A stretch of 27,009 nt of DNA, taken from contig JAFUKV010000009.1 of NCBI GenBank assembly GCA_017467745.1, positions 1 through 27,009 of the forward strand. The letters are read 5' to 3'. Under the pieces are notes generated by a model. It made no database searches. It saw only the letters and a program-made list of their open reading frames with translations, and was not told where the DNA came from. Made by a program: the position numbers and the translations under genes. Origin of the DNA: Bacteroidaceae bacterium. GTDB taxonomy: Bacteria > Bacteroidota > Bacteroidia > Bacteroidales > CHK158-818. Below are positions 1 to 7,934 of the stretch, piece by piece (the stretch's first letter is position 1; every line of letters begins with the position of its first letter).

Positions 1-2
1 CG

Positions 3-824
3 GATTGCATAGACGCTCCGATTCTGCTCTATTACAAAGGTTCGGCAAAACTGAACCAAACAAAAATCATCAGCATAGTAGGAACCCGTAACGCAACCAA
101 CTACGGCAAAGGATTTTGTCAAGACTTCATCAAAGACCTGTCTGCATTATTTCCCAATACAATTATCGTCAGCGGATTGGCATACGGCATAGACGTATGC
201 GCTCATCGGGCAGCCATACAAAACGGACTCGACACTATCGCCGTACTGGCACACGGCTTAAATACCATTTATCCCGCCCCACACAGAAACATGGCGGCCG
301 ATATACTTAAACACGGAGGATTACTGACGGAATACGCATCGCAATCCCCTATCCATCGGGGAAATTTCGTAGCCCGCAACCGCATTGTCGCCGGACTCTC
401 CGACGCTACCGTCATCATAGAGTCCGCAGCGAAAGGGGGAAGCCTTATTACCGCCGACATAGCGGAAAGTTATCACCGGGATGTTTTCGCTCTACCGGGA
501 CGCATCGGCGACACTTACTCGCAAGGTTGCAACAGCCTCATAGCAAGCAACAAGGCTGCATTGATCTCATCGGCTCGTCATTTTGCCGATTTAATGTGTT
601 GGGAAATACCTACACAAGATGCCACGCAAAAAGAGTTATTTCCCGAGTTAGACGAAAAAGAAATGTTTATTCTAAATATTTTGGAAAAAGATGGAGAATG
701 CCAGATAAACCAACTTGCCATCAAAGCAAATATGCCTACTTCTCATATCTTAGCCATACTGTTGGAACTGGAATTTAAAAACAAAATAAGATCATTTCCC
801 GGCGGAATATACCGCCCGGCATAA
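3..824 (+). CDS. dprA: DNA processing protein DprA (Smf), 5'-truncated by window edge
   Basis: DprA binds incoming single-stranded DNA and loads RecA during natural transformation; it acts in the cytoplasm. The frame is open from base 3 without an ATG, so the N-terminus (probably about 100 residues, including the SAM-like domain) lies outside the window; 273 codons are visible. The Rossmann-like core shows the family signatures SIVGTRNAT near the visible start, SGLAYGIDVCAH, a GNFVARNRIVAGLSD stretch and the ESAAKGGSLITA segment followed by ALPG. The last 60 or so residues (from about ELDEKE) read as the winged-helix domain usual for DprA. The gene is convergent with the ABC transporter genes, with only 12 bases between stop codons and no obvious terminator. 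In Bacteroidota dprA is widespread, and its presence does not prove competence. Identification is secure; the function here is inferred from the family. Confidence 0.95.
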   Translation, partial: DCIDAPILLYYKGSAKLNQTKIISIVGTRNATNYGKGFCQDFIKDLSALFPNTIIVSGLAYGIDVCAHRAAIQNGLDTIAVLAHGLNTIYPAPHRNMAADILKHGGLLTEYASQSPIHRGNFVARNRIVAGLSDATVIIESAAKGGSLITADIAESYHRDVFALPGRIGDTYSQGCNSLIASNKAALISSARHFADLMCWEIPTQDATQKELFPELDEKEMFILNILEKDGECQINQLAIKANMPTSHILAILLELEFKNKIRSFPGGIYRPA

Positions 825-836
825 ACAACGGCTAAA

Positions 837-1490
837 TCAACGTATTTCACGCAATTCTCTGTCTATACGAATCATCCTTCCTGCTATACGGTTCAACGTT
901 TCCGTTTGATGCGATACATAAAGTATAGTAGCGCCTCTTTCATTTTCATCTTTTAGCAAGGCGTGCATTTGGTCTTCAAACGACTTGTCAACATACGAAG
1001 AAGGCTCGTCCAAAACCAACACTTCGGGAGAAGATACTAATGCCCTACCTAATAAAGCCCGTTGTATTTGTCCGCCGGAAAGTTTTCCGATCGCCCTGTC
1101 TGACAAATCGGACAATCCCACTTTCAATAATATCTCTTTTACCCTTTCCCTGCGCTCTTTCTTAGAAACAATATCGCCGTATTTTCCTAAGAAACCCGAT
1201 TCTATCACTTCCGAAACAGTAATAGGAAAGCGGTGATCTATTAAATTTTTCTGAGGCAAATATCCTACATTCAAATCGGGCACAAGTTTCTCGCCCCGAT
1301 AAAATGAAATAGAGCCTTTGCCAATCTTTATCAATCTGAGTAAGGCCCTTAAAAACGTAGTCTTTCCCCCGCCATTAGGTCCTGTTATACCGATAAAATC
1401 GCCCGCATTAATTTCATAAGAAACATCATCCAACACTATAACAGAATCGTAACCGACCGATAATCCGGAAATTTCAATCTGCATACTCAC
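837..1490 (-). CDS. znuC: Metal (zinc-type) ABC transporter ATP-binding protein, ZnuC-like
   Basis: This is the cytoplasmic ATPase of a metal-uptake ABC transporter. All ABC motifs are visible in 217 residues: Walker A GPNGGGKT at about 37-44, Q-loop Gln80 in YLPQ, signature LSGGQ at 137-141, Walker B ending VLVLDEPSS near 157-164, and switch His194 in YVSHQ. Gene context (a TroA/ZnuA-like binding lipoprotein directly upstream) and overall type place it in the zinc/manganese group, but sequence alone does not decide the metal. Its start overlaps the 3' end of the binding-protein gene by 17 bases, suggesting translational coupling. An ATG two codons further in (ending at 1484) is an alternative start. 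No membrane permease gene lies beside it: the next gene downstream is convergent dprA. Confidence 0.9.
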   Translation of the reverse strand: MSMQIEISGLSVGYDSVIVLDDVSYEINAGDFIGITGPNGGGKTTFLRALLRLIKIGKGSISFYRGEKLVPDLNVGYLPQKNLIDHRFPITVSEVIESGFLGKYGDIVSKKERRERVKEILLKVGLSDLSDRAIGKLSGGQIQRALLGRALVSSPEVLVLDEPSSYVDKSFEDQMHALLKDENERGATILYVSHQTETLNRIAGRMIRIDRELREIR

Positions 1491-2361
1491 GGCTTAAAAT
1501 ATTAATCATCGACAACTGTTCTTCAACCCAATTATAATTAAGCGGATTTATCTCTATTATTTTTCCTCCGAACTCTTCGGCAAACACTTTCACATTTTTA
1601 CGGTCGAACTCTTTCTGAACAAAAACAACCTTCGCTCCTTTTTTCCGCGCCAAATCTACCATTTCTTTAAAGTGCTTGGCCGACGGTTCTTTCCCCTCAA
1701 ATTCAAGACTTATCTGTTCCAGCCCGTAATCTCTGGCCAAATAGCTCAACGAAGGATGAAAAATAACAAACGCCTTACCTTTCAAAGGCGCTAAACGTTC
1801 CGTAAAAATGGAATCTACCTGACTGACTTCCGCCAACAGATTTTTATAATTTTCCTCGTACTCCGATTTATGCTCCGGGTCAAGTTCGGCAAATGCGTAA
1901 TACATATTTCTTATCACCGTTGCCGCCTGCTTGGGCGAACACCATATGTGCGGATCAACACCTAAAAAGTGCATATGAGTCTCATGCGTGTCAATACAAT
2001 TAACATGGCTTGAATCGACAAATAATTCTACACCCCTCGAATTATCGAAAACCCGCAAACCGGGAGTATTCTGAACCAACTTATCCAGCCAAGCAACTTC
2101 AAACCCGATATATCCAATCTTGAAATATGCCTCGCTCTTACCGGCCTTCACTAACAACGACGGAGACGGGTCATACGATTCGGGACTGCTTCCTTCCGGA
2201 ACAATACAATTTATCTCAAATCTGTTTCCCGCTATTTTTTCCGCAAAATATTTCTGCGGCTGAATCGTTACGGTAACAGCTGCTTTTTTCGTATCCATGT
2301 TCACACACGAATACAAAACACAACAAATCAATATTATAAATAAGAAACTAATTTGTCTCAT
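1474..2361 (-). CDS. znuA: Metal ABC transporter substrate-binding lipoprotein, ZnuA/TroA family
   Basis: This is a 295-residue cluster A-I solute-binding protein that captures a divalent metal for the adjacent ATPase. The N-terminus is a lipoprotein signal peptide with lipobox LYSC (Cys19), so it should be membrane-anchored. A short His-containing loop (HETHMH, about residues 127-132) precedes the conserved DPHIW motif, and FHPSLSYLARDYG supplies the second family histidine. Two positions are unusual against canonical ZnuA. The first ligand region reads SSPESYDPSP where ASPHDYxPxP is normal, so Glu stands for His. The C-terminal ligand region reads EINPL where DPL is usual, so Asn stands for Asp. 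Metal specificity is therefore uncertain. It is the first gene of a two-gene operon with znuC and is divergent from the M20 peptidase gene. Confidence 0.88.
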   Translation of the reverse strand: MRQISFLFIILICCVLYSCVNMDTKKAAVTVTIQPQKYFAEKIAGNRFEINCIVPEGSSPESYDPSPSLLVKAGKSEAYFKIGYIGFEVAWLDKLVQNTPGLRVFDNSRGVELFVDSSHVNCIDTHETHMHFLGVDPHIWCSPKQAATVIRNMYYAFAELDPEHKSEYEENYKNLLAEVSQVDSIFTERLAPLKGKAFVIFHPSLSYLARDYGLEQISLEFEGKEPSAKHFKEMVDLARKKGAKVVFVQKEFDRKNVKVFAEEFGGKIIEINPLNYNWVEEQLSMINILSREYAD

Positions 2362-2390
2362 TTTTCTTCAAAAATATACTTTCCAATATA

Positions 2391-2398
2391 CAAATATA
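2391..2398 (-). promoter_or_regulatory. Putative -7 promoter box for znuA-znuC
   Basis: On the minus strand this reads TATATTTG, an exact match to the Bacteroidota -7 consensus TAnnTTTG. It lies about 30 bases upstream of the znuA start. No good -33 TTTG is visible at the expected spacing, so confidence is modest. Confidence 0.45.
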
Positions 2399-2634
2399 CG
2401 ACAAATATTTAAATAATCATAAATACATATTTTATCAATTTTGATTAACACATCAAAACATAGAATATATATAGATATAAATCAACATATTAAAACGCAA
2501 GCATCAAACGCCACTATCTCCAATAAATTATTATTTATTAACAATAGTACACCCTTGTATTTACCATACAAAAAATTTACATAACAACGCTCATATAAAA
2601 AACGAATAACCTATCAATTACCGACTATCATATA

Positions 2635-2642
2635 TATCTTTG
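2635..2642 (+). promoter_or_regulatory. Putative -7 promoter box for M20 amidohydrolase gene
   Basis: TATCTTTG matches the Bacteroidota -7 consensus TAnnTTTG exactly. Transcription would start near 2649, giving a leader of about 67 bases before the ATG at 2716. The -33 element is weak. Confidence 0.5.
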
Positions 2643-2715
2643 CAACCGATAAAAAATCTATTTCTTTGTTTTATTATTCCAAAAAGCAAATCGTACATAA
2701 CCAAACACTGAGACA

Positions 2716-3903
2716 ATGAAAAAAGTCATCTCTTCCTTAGGCGATAAATTAGAACAGCAGGTCATCGTTTTTTACAAACACCTGCATCAATATCCGGAGC
2801 TTTCTTTTGAAGAAAAAGAGACCGCCGCTTATGTAACGGACATTCTAAAAAACGCAGGTATCCCGTTTAAAGATCATATAGGAGGGTATGGCATTTTAGC
2901 ACGAATCGAAGGGAAAAATCCCGAATCGAGAATCATTGGATTACGTGCCGATATGGACGCATTACCTATTCACGAAGAAACTGAACTGCCGTACAAATCT
3001 TGTCGAGAAGGAATAATGCACGCATGTGGACACGATGCCCATACGGCATGTTTATTAGGATGCGCTTTGTTGTTGAATCAACTGCGCCACCAATTTGAAG
3101 GAACTGTCTTGTTAATATTCCAGCCGGGCGAAGAAAAACATCCGGGAGGAGCCCGTCTCATGTTGCAAGACGGCATATTCGACACCTATCGCCCCGAGTT
3201 GATTATCGGGCAACACGTCAATATCGGAATACCTTGCGGAGCGTTGGCTATGGGCGAAGGCTGTATTATGGCGTCTGCCGACGAATTTCATATCGTTATA
3301 CACGGAAAAGGCGGACATGGAGCCATGCCGCACAAACTGAACGACACCGTATTAGCCGCCGCGCAAACAGTTGTATCATTACAGCAGTTAATCAGTCGCC
3401 GTTGTAATCCGTTTACTCCGGCAGTAATATCTATCGGAAAATTCATAGCCGACGGAGCCACCAACATCATCCCCGAACATGTATATTTATCGGGAACCCT
3501 CCGTTGCATGGACGAAAATGAACGAAAAAATTTACAACGACTAATTTACGAAACAGTACATTTTACAGCCGATTGCTACGGATGCCGATGCGATATAGAC
3601 ATTAAAGACGGTTATCCCGCTGTTACCAATCATCCTGTTATAACACGAAAAGCGCAAGCCTATGCCCAAGAGTTTCTGGGTACGGAAGCTATACTGCCCA
3701 TAGAAAAACGCATGACAGCCGAAGACTTCGGTTTTTTCTCGGCTATAATTCCCTCTACCTTTTACCGGTTAGGCGTAAGAAGCGAGGCTACCCGAAAATT
3801 TGGAGATCAGCATACCCCCACTTTCGGAATAGACGAACGAGCCCTGAAAACAGGCGTGGAAACGCTTGCCTATTTAGCTGTCCGATTTTTGGAAGACCGC
3901 TAA
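2716..3903 (+). CDS. M20D family amidohydrolase (N-acyl-amino acid amidohydrolase type)
   Basis: This is a 395-residue metal-dependent amidohydrolase of peptidase subfamily M20D. The family includes N-acyl-amino acid and hippurate hydrolases and IAA-amino acid hydrolases, which cleave an acyl-amino acid amide. No signal peptide is seen, so it should be cytoplasmic. Expected motifs are in order: GLRADMDALPIHE (about 75-87), MHACGHDAHT with ligands Cys104 and His106, the PGEE motif with Glu139 and Glu140, GQHVN with His167, the dimerisation-domain HGKGGHGAMPH (196-206), and a C-terminal HTPTFGIDE carrying the last histidine. The M20D Cys ligand is characteristic. Length is normal for the family. 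It is a single-gene unit, tail-to-tail with the GNAT gene, with 3 bases between stops. The natural substrate cannot be told from sequence. Confidence 0.93.
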   Translation: MKKVISSLGDKLEQQVIVFYKHLHQYPELSFEEKETAAYVTDILKNAGIPFKDHIGGYGILARIEGKNPESRIIGLRADMDALPIHEETELPYKSCREGIMHACGHDAHTACLLGCALLLNQLRHQFEGTVLLIFQPGEEKHPGGARLMLQDGIFDTYRPELIIGQHVNIGIPCGALAMGEGCIMASADEFHIVIHGKGGHGAMPHKLNDTVLAAAQTVVSLQQLISRRCNPFTPAVISIGKFIADGATNIIPEHVYLSGTLRCMDENERKNLQRLIYETVHFTADCYGCRCDIDIKDGYPAVTNHPVITRKAQAYAQEFLGTEAILPIEKRMTAEDFGFFSAIIPSTFYRLGVRSEATRKFGDQHTPTFGIDERALKTGVETLAYLAVRFLEDR

Positions 3904-3906
3904 CAA

Positions 3907-4446
3907 CTAAAACCGCACGCCATACACCTGCGTATGCAGGCGTTTCTCTATCTCGCAGCAACAATCGGCAAAGCCCGGCATTCCGTAAGTCATTAAATAA
4001 AGATGCAACGCTTTTTTAGTCGCATCATAAGGAGGCTGCACATAATCGAAAGCATCATGTAAAACAAAACCCTGACGCTCATAAAACCGAATGCGTCTAC
4101 TGCAAATTTCATCATCGGGATGTTCTACTTCCAACACCACCGGAGTATCGGCCATCTCGACAAAAACACGCAGAATATCTGCGCCTATCCCGCCCCCGCG
4201 ACAATTTCGGTCTACGGCAAAATGTTCTACATACCTCAAATCCGGCCATTGCCAATAAGCAAATAATCCGACAGGCATTTCGTCTTTCTCAATCAATGCC
4301 AAACGGAACGCTCCGTTTTCTCTCAACAATTCTTTTACTTTGTCAAAATCTCTTCTCTCATCTTCCGGAAAAGAATATTCGTAAACCGAACGGATATAGT
4401 CTAATAATTCCGTATCTTGTTCTGTAATATGTTTCAAATTTATCAT
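3907..4446 (-). CDS. GNAT family N-acetyltransferase
   Basis: This is a predicted cytoplasmic acetyltransferase that would transfer acetyl from acetyl-CoA to an unknown amine. The protein (about 179 residues) shows the GNAT layout: the V-x-x-x-C/R-G-G-G-I-G acetyl-CoA loop (RNCRGGGIGADIL) follows the strand VEHFAVD, and a later RRIRFYERQGFVLHD matches the C-terminal helix and strand. I chose the ATG at 4446. An in-frame TTG three codons upstream (4455) would add three residues but is an unlikely start. A Cys-Cys-Cys run near the C-terminus is unusual but may mean nothing. Substrate is unknown; nothing in the neighbourhood suggests one. Confidence 0.85.
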   Translation of the reverse strand: MINLKHITEQDTELLDYIRSVYEYSFPEDERRDFDKVKELLRENGAFRLALIEKDEMPVGLFAYWQWPDLRYVEHFAVDRNCRGGGIGADILRVFVEMADTPVVLEVEHPDDEICSRRIRFYERQGFVLHDAFDYVQPPYDATKKALHLYLMTYGMPGFADCCCEIEKRLHTQVYGVRF

Positions 4447-4473
4447 TATTACCAATTTATCGTTTTTATAAAA

Positions 4474-4502
4474 TTATAGCCCGATAAAATACCGGGCTAT
4501 AA
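4474..4502 (-). terminator. Hairpin after secA, probable terminator
   Basis: A perfect 10-bp inverted repeat (TTATAGCCCG at 4474-4483 with CGGGCTATAA at 4493-4502, 9-base loop) lies just beyond the secA stop. On the minus strand it is followed by TTTTATAAAA, an imperfect T-run. It also sits upstream of the GNAT start, so it separates the two leftward genes. Confidence 0.6.
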
Positions 4503-4529
4503 ATATCTATTATGTACCGGATAAGGAGA

Positions 4530-7500
4530 TTACGCCTCCCGTCCGTGACAATTTTTATATTTCTTTCCGCTTCCGCAAGGACACGGATCATTACGTCCTA
4601 CTCGCGGCGCAGCCTGTACAGGCATAGGTTTCGGACGTTGGGGTGCAGCGGAACGACCTTGCCCTCCGATTTCATCCTTACGAGTCTTATACTTGCTATA
4701 ATCTTGGCGGATTTCCGGAGCGGCTTCACGCACTTGTTCCGGTTCGCGAACCGGAATTTGTCCGCGCATCAATATCGCTACCGTTTTCCGATTCATTCCA
4801 TCCACCATTGTCTTGAACAACCCGAACGATTCCAGTTTAAAAATCAACAGCGGATCTTTTTGCTCATAGCTTGCATTCCGTACCGATTCGCGCAAATCGT
4901 CCAAATCTCTCAAATGGTCTTTCCATGCTTCATCAATCACATGCAGCATAATAGCTTTCTGGAATGACTTGACAATGCTTTTCGATTCGCTTTCATACGC
5001 CTCTTTCAAGTTGCACGAAATGTGATACAACCGTTTTCCATCCGTTACCGGAATCATAATATTTTCGTATTTAGCTCCCTGGCTTTCGTAAACCTGTTTG
5101 ATAACAGGATTAGCGACAGTAGCCATAGCGTCCGTTTTCCGCTTGAACGCTTCCCAAGCCTCCCGATAAATCATTTCGGCCAAAACATCCGCTTTTTTCG
5201 ATTTCAAATCAGCTTTCCCAAAAGGCACTTCTATCGAAAATGTCTTAAACACATCCTGCTGTAAAGTCTCGAAATCTTCGCTATCTTGACCGGCTTCTAC
5301 AATATTCATAGCCGCATCGTACATCATATTGACAATATCGATACCTATACGTTCGCCCATCAACGCATGGCGGCGTTTCGTATAAATCACTTCACGCTGA
5401 GTATTCATCACATCGTCGTACTCCAACAAATGCTTACGGATACCAAAGTTATTTTCTTCCACTTTCTTTTGCGCCCTCTCGATAGATTTCGAAATCATGC
5501 TGTGTTCTATCATTTCGCCCTCTTCAAAGCCCAAGCGGTCCATTACCTTAGAGATACGTTCCGATGCGAACAACCGCATCAAATCATCTTCTAACGAAAC
5601 ATAGAATACAGAAGAACCCGGGTCACCCTGACGACCGGAACGACCGCGTAACTGACGGTCGACACGGCGCGATTCATGCCGCTCCGTACCTATAATAGCC
5701 AAACCTCCGGCCTCTTTTACTTTCGGAGAAAGTTTAATGTCGGTTCCACGTCCCGCCATATTGGTAGCAATGGTAACCGTACCGCTTTGCCCTGCCTGCG
5801 CCACAATATCGGCTTCACGCTGATGCAACTTAGCATTCAACACATTGTGTTTTATCTTACGCATGGTCAACATCTTAGAGAGCAATTCCGATATTTCTAC
5901 CGAAGTCGTACCCACCAAAACCGGCCGACCGGCCTCTACCAAACTTTGAATTTCGTTGATAACCGCCGTATATTTTTCTCGTTTCGTTCTGTAAACCCTA
6001 TCATTCAAGTCCTTGCGAATTACCGGCACATTTGTGGGGATAGTTACCACATCTAACTTGTAGATATTCCAGAACTCTCCTGCTTCCGTTTCGGCAGTAC
6101 CTGTCATACCGGCCAATTTATGATACATACGGAAATAGTTTTGCAACGTAATCGTAGCAAACGTCTGGGTAGCGGCCTCAACCTTCACACGTTCTTTGGC
6201 CTCGATTGCTTGATGCAAACCGTCAGAGTATCGACGACCTTCCATAATACGGCCGGTTTGCTCGTCTACAATCTTAACTTTATTGTCAATTACCACATAC
6301 TCATCGTCTTTTTCAAACAATGTATAGGCTTTCAACAATTGATTGATTGTATGCACACGTTCTGCCTTTACAGCGTAATTTTGCATCAACTCATCTTTCT
6401 TCGCCTGTTTTTCTTCGGCCGTCAGATTCATGTTTTCCAGTTCCGACAGTTCTGCTCCGATATCCGGCAGAACGAATAATTTAGGATCGTCCGAATTGCC
6501 GGTAATCATATCTACGCCCTTATCGGTCAGCTCGATACTATTATTTTTTTCGTCAATTACGAACAACAACGGATCGGTAATTTCTGGCATGTGTTTATTT
6601 TGCTCCGAAATATAATATTCTTCCGTTTTCAACATGGTTGCCTTTATGCCGGGTTCGCTCAAAAACTTAATCAACGCTCCGTTTTTAGGCAAACCTTTGA
6701 ACGAGCGGAACAACAATTTCGCCCCCTCTTCCTGAACCTTTTGGTCTGAATCGGCCAATTTTACCTTAGCCTCAGCCAACAACTTGGTAGTATATGCTTT
6801 TTGCTCTTTTACCAGCATTTCCACTTTCGGACGCAACTCTTCAAACAGTTGGTCGTCGCCTTTGGGTACGGGACCGGAAATAATCAACGGCGTACGGGCA
6901 TCGTCAATCAACACGGAGTCTACCTCATCCACAATAGCATAGTTGTGTTTACGCTGTACCAAATCGTTAGGAGAAGTAGACATATTATCGCGCAAATAGT
7001 CGAATCCGAATTCGTTATTCGTACCGAACGTAATATCCGCCGCATAAGCTCTGCGACGATCGGCCGAATTGGGTTGATGCTTGTCTATACAATCTACCGA
7101 CAATCCGTGGAACATATACAAAGGCCCCATCCACTCGGAGTCACGTTTAGACAAATAGTCGTTTACCGTTACCACATGCACCCCGTTACGAGTCAACGCA
7201 TTCAAAAATACCGGTAACGTAGCCACCAACGTTTTCCCTTCACCGGTTGCCATTTCAGCGATTTTTCCTTTATGCAAAACCACCCCGCCGATAAGCTGAA
7301 CATCGTAATGTACCATGTTCCATGTAATTTCGTTACCGCCGGCAACCCAATGATTCTGATAGATAGCCTTATCACCCTCTATTCTGACAAAATCGTGCTG
7401 AGCGGCCAAATCGCGGTCCATCTGACTGGCAGTAACTTCAATCTCTTCGTTTTGAGCGAAACGGCGTGCCGTATCTTTGACAATAGCAAACACTTCGGGC

Positions 7501-7820
7501 AATACCTCGTCAAGGGTTGTTTCGTATTTCTCGGTTATAGTTTTTTCTAATTTATCTATTTCCGACCAGTTTTTTTCCCGTTGATTGTAATCCAGCTCCT
7601 CAATATGTTCTTTTAATTCGGTTATACGGTTTTTCTCTTCCGATACCGCATCTTGAATTTTTTGTTTTATATCTTCGATGCGCTGACGCAATTCATCGTT
7701 GCTTAACTGTTCGATAGAAGGATAAACAGCCTTTATTTTATCGACATAAGGCATTATCTCTTTTAAATCGTGTTGCGATTTATTACCGAACAGGTTTTTT
7801 AAAAAATCATTAAATCCCAT
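4530..7820 (-). CDS. secA: Protein translocase subunit SecA
   Basis: SecA is the ATPase that drives preproteins through SecYEG. Visible motifs, in order: an N-terminal segment starting MGFNDFLKNLFGNKS, Walker A in MATGEGKT (about 190-197), DEVDSVLIDDARTPL, the MTGTAETE motif, TNMAGRGTDIKL, QLRGRSGRQGDPG, and the C-terminal CPCGSGKKYKNCH zinc motif that binds SecB or ribosomes in other bacteria. I place the start at 7820, giving 1096 residues. The frame is open 26 codons further upstream, but that extension is basic and unlike SecA, whereas the chosen N-terminus matches Bacteroidota SecA. The protein is about 200 residues longer than E. coli SecA because of a coiled-coil-like insertion near residues 50-110 and another between the DEVD region and the helicase core. 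It is the last gene after lnb and the phosphatase-like gene, with a 114-base gap in which I saw no exact -7 box. Confidence 0.97.
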   Translation of the reverse strand: MGFNDFLKNLFGNKSQHDLKEIMPYVDKIKAVYPSIEQLSNDELRQRIEDIKQKIQDAVSEEKNRITELKEHIEELDYNQREKNWSEIDKLEKTITEKYETTLDEVLPEVFAIVKDTARRFAQNEEIEVTASQMDRDLAAQHDFVRIEGDKAIYQNHWVAGGNEITWNMVHYDVQLIGGVVLHKGKIAEMATGEGKTLVATLPVFLNALTRNGVHVVTVNDYLSKRDSEWMGPLYMFHGLSVDCIDKHQPNSADRRRAYAADITFGTNNEFGFDYLRDNMSTSPNDLVQRKHNYAIVDEVDSVLIDDARTPLIISGPVPKGDDQLFEELRPKVEMLVKEQKAYTTKLLAEAKVKLADSDQKVQEEGAKLLFRSFKGLPKNGALIKFLSEPGIKATMLKTEEYYISEQNKHMPEITDPLLFVIDEKNNSIELTDKGVDMITGNSDDPKLFVLPDIGAELSELENMNLTAEEKQAKKDELMQNYAVKAERVHTINQLLKAYTLFEKDDEYVVIDNKVKIVDEQTGRIMEGRRYSDGLHQAIEAKERVKVEAATQTFATITLQNYFRMYHKLAGMTGTAETEAGEFWNIYKLDVVTIPTNVPVIRKDLNDRVYRTKREKYTAVINEIQSLVEAGRPVLVGTTSVEISELLSKMLTMRKIKHNVLNAKLHQREADIVAQAGQSGTVTIATNMAGRGTDIKLSPKVKEAGGLAIIGTERHESRRVDRQLRGRSGRQGDPGSSVFYVSLEDDLMRLFASERISKVMDRLGFEEGEMIEHSMISKSIERAQKKVEENNFGIRKHLLEYDDVMNTQREVIYTKRRHALMGERIGIDIVNMMYDAAMNIVEAGQDSEDFETLQQDVFKTFSIEVPFGKADLKSKKADVLAEMIYREAWEAFKRKTDAMATVANPVIKQVYESQGAKYENIMIPVTDGKRLYHISCNLKEAYESESKSIVKSFQKAIMLHVIDEAWKDHLRDLDDLRESVRNASYEQKDPLLIFKLESFGLFKTMVDGMNRKTVAILMRGQIPVREPEQVREAAPEIRQDYSKYKTRKDEIGGQGRSAAPQRPKPMPVQAAPRVGRNDPCPCGSGKKYKNCHGREA

Positions 7821-7934
7821 ATTTATTATTGTATATTTTTTCGTTTTATAACTACGGCGTCTTTCCGGACAAATCACATAAAGAAGGCTACTTCTCAACC
7901 TTTGAACTCACTTTGACAACCCGATTATTTTTCG

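Larger units (their letters stand above)
2362..2715. other. Divergent intergenic region, AT-rich, no gene seen
   Basis: This 354-base AT-rich gap separates znuA (leftward) from the amidohydrolase gene (rightward). It carries one Bacteroidota -7 box near each gene. I found no RNA gene, no sizeable open frame and no clear dyad that I could assign to a metal regulator such as Fur or Zur. Confidence 0.6.

Noticed and set aside
837..2361. Znu-like operon as part of a natural-competence cluster with dprA
   Set aside because: The genes are convergent with a 12-base gap and share no promoter; adjacency alone does not support a functional link.
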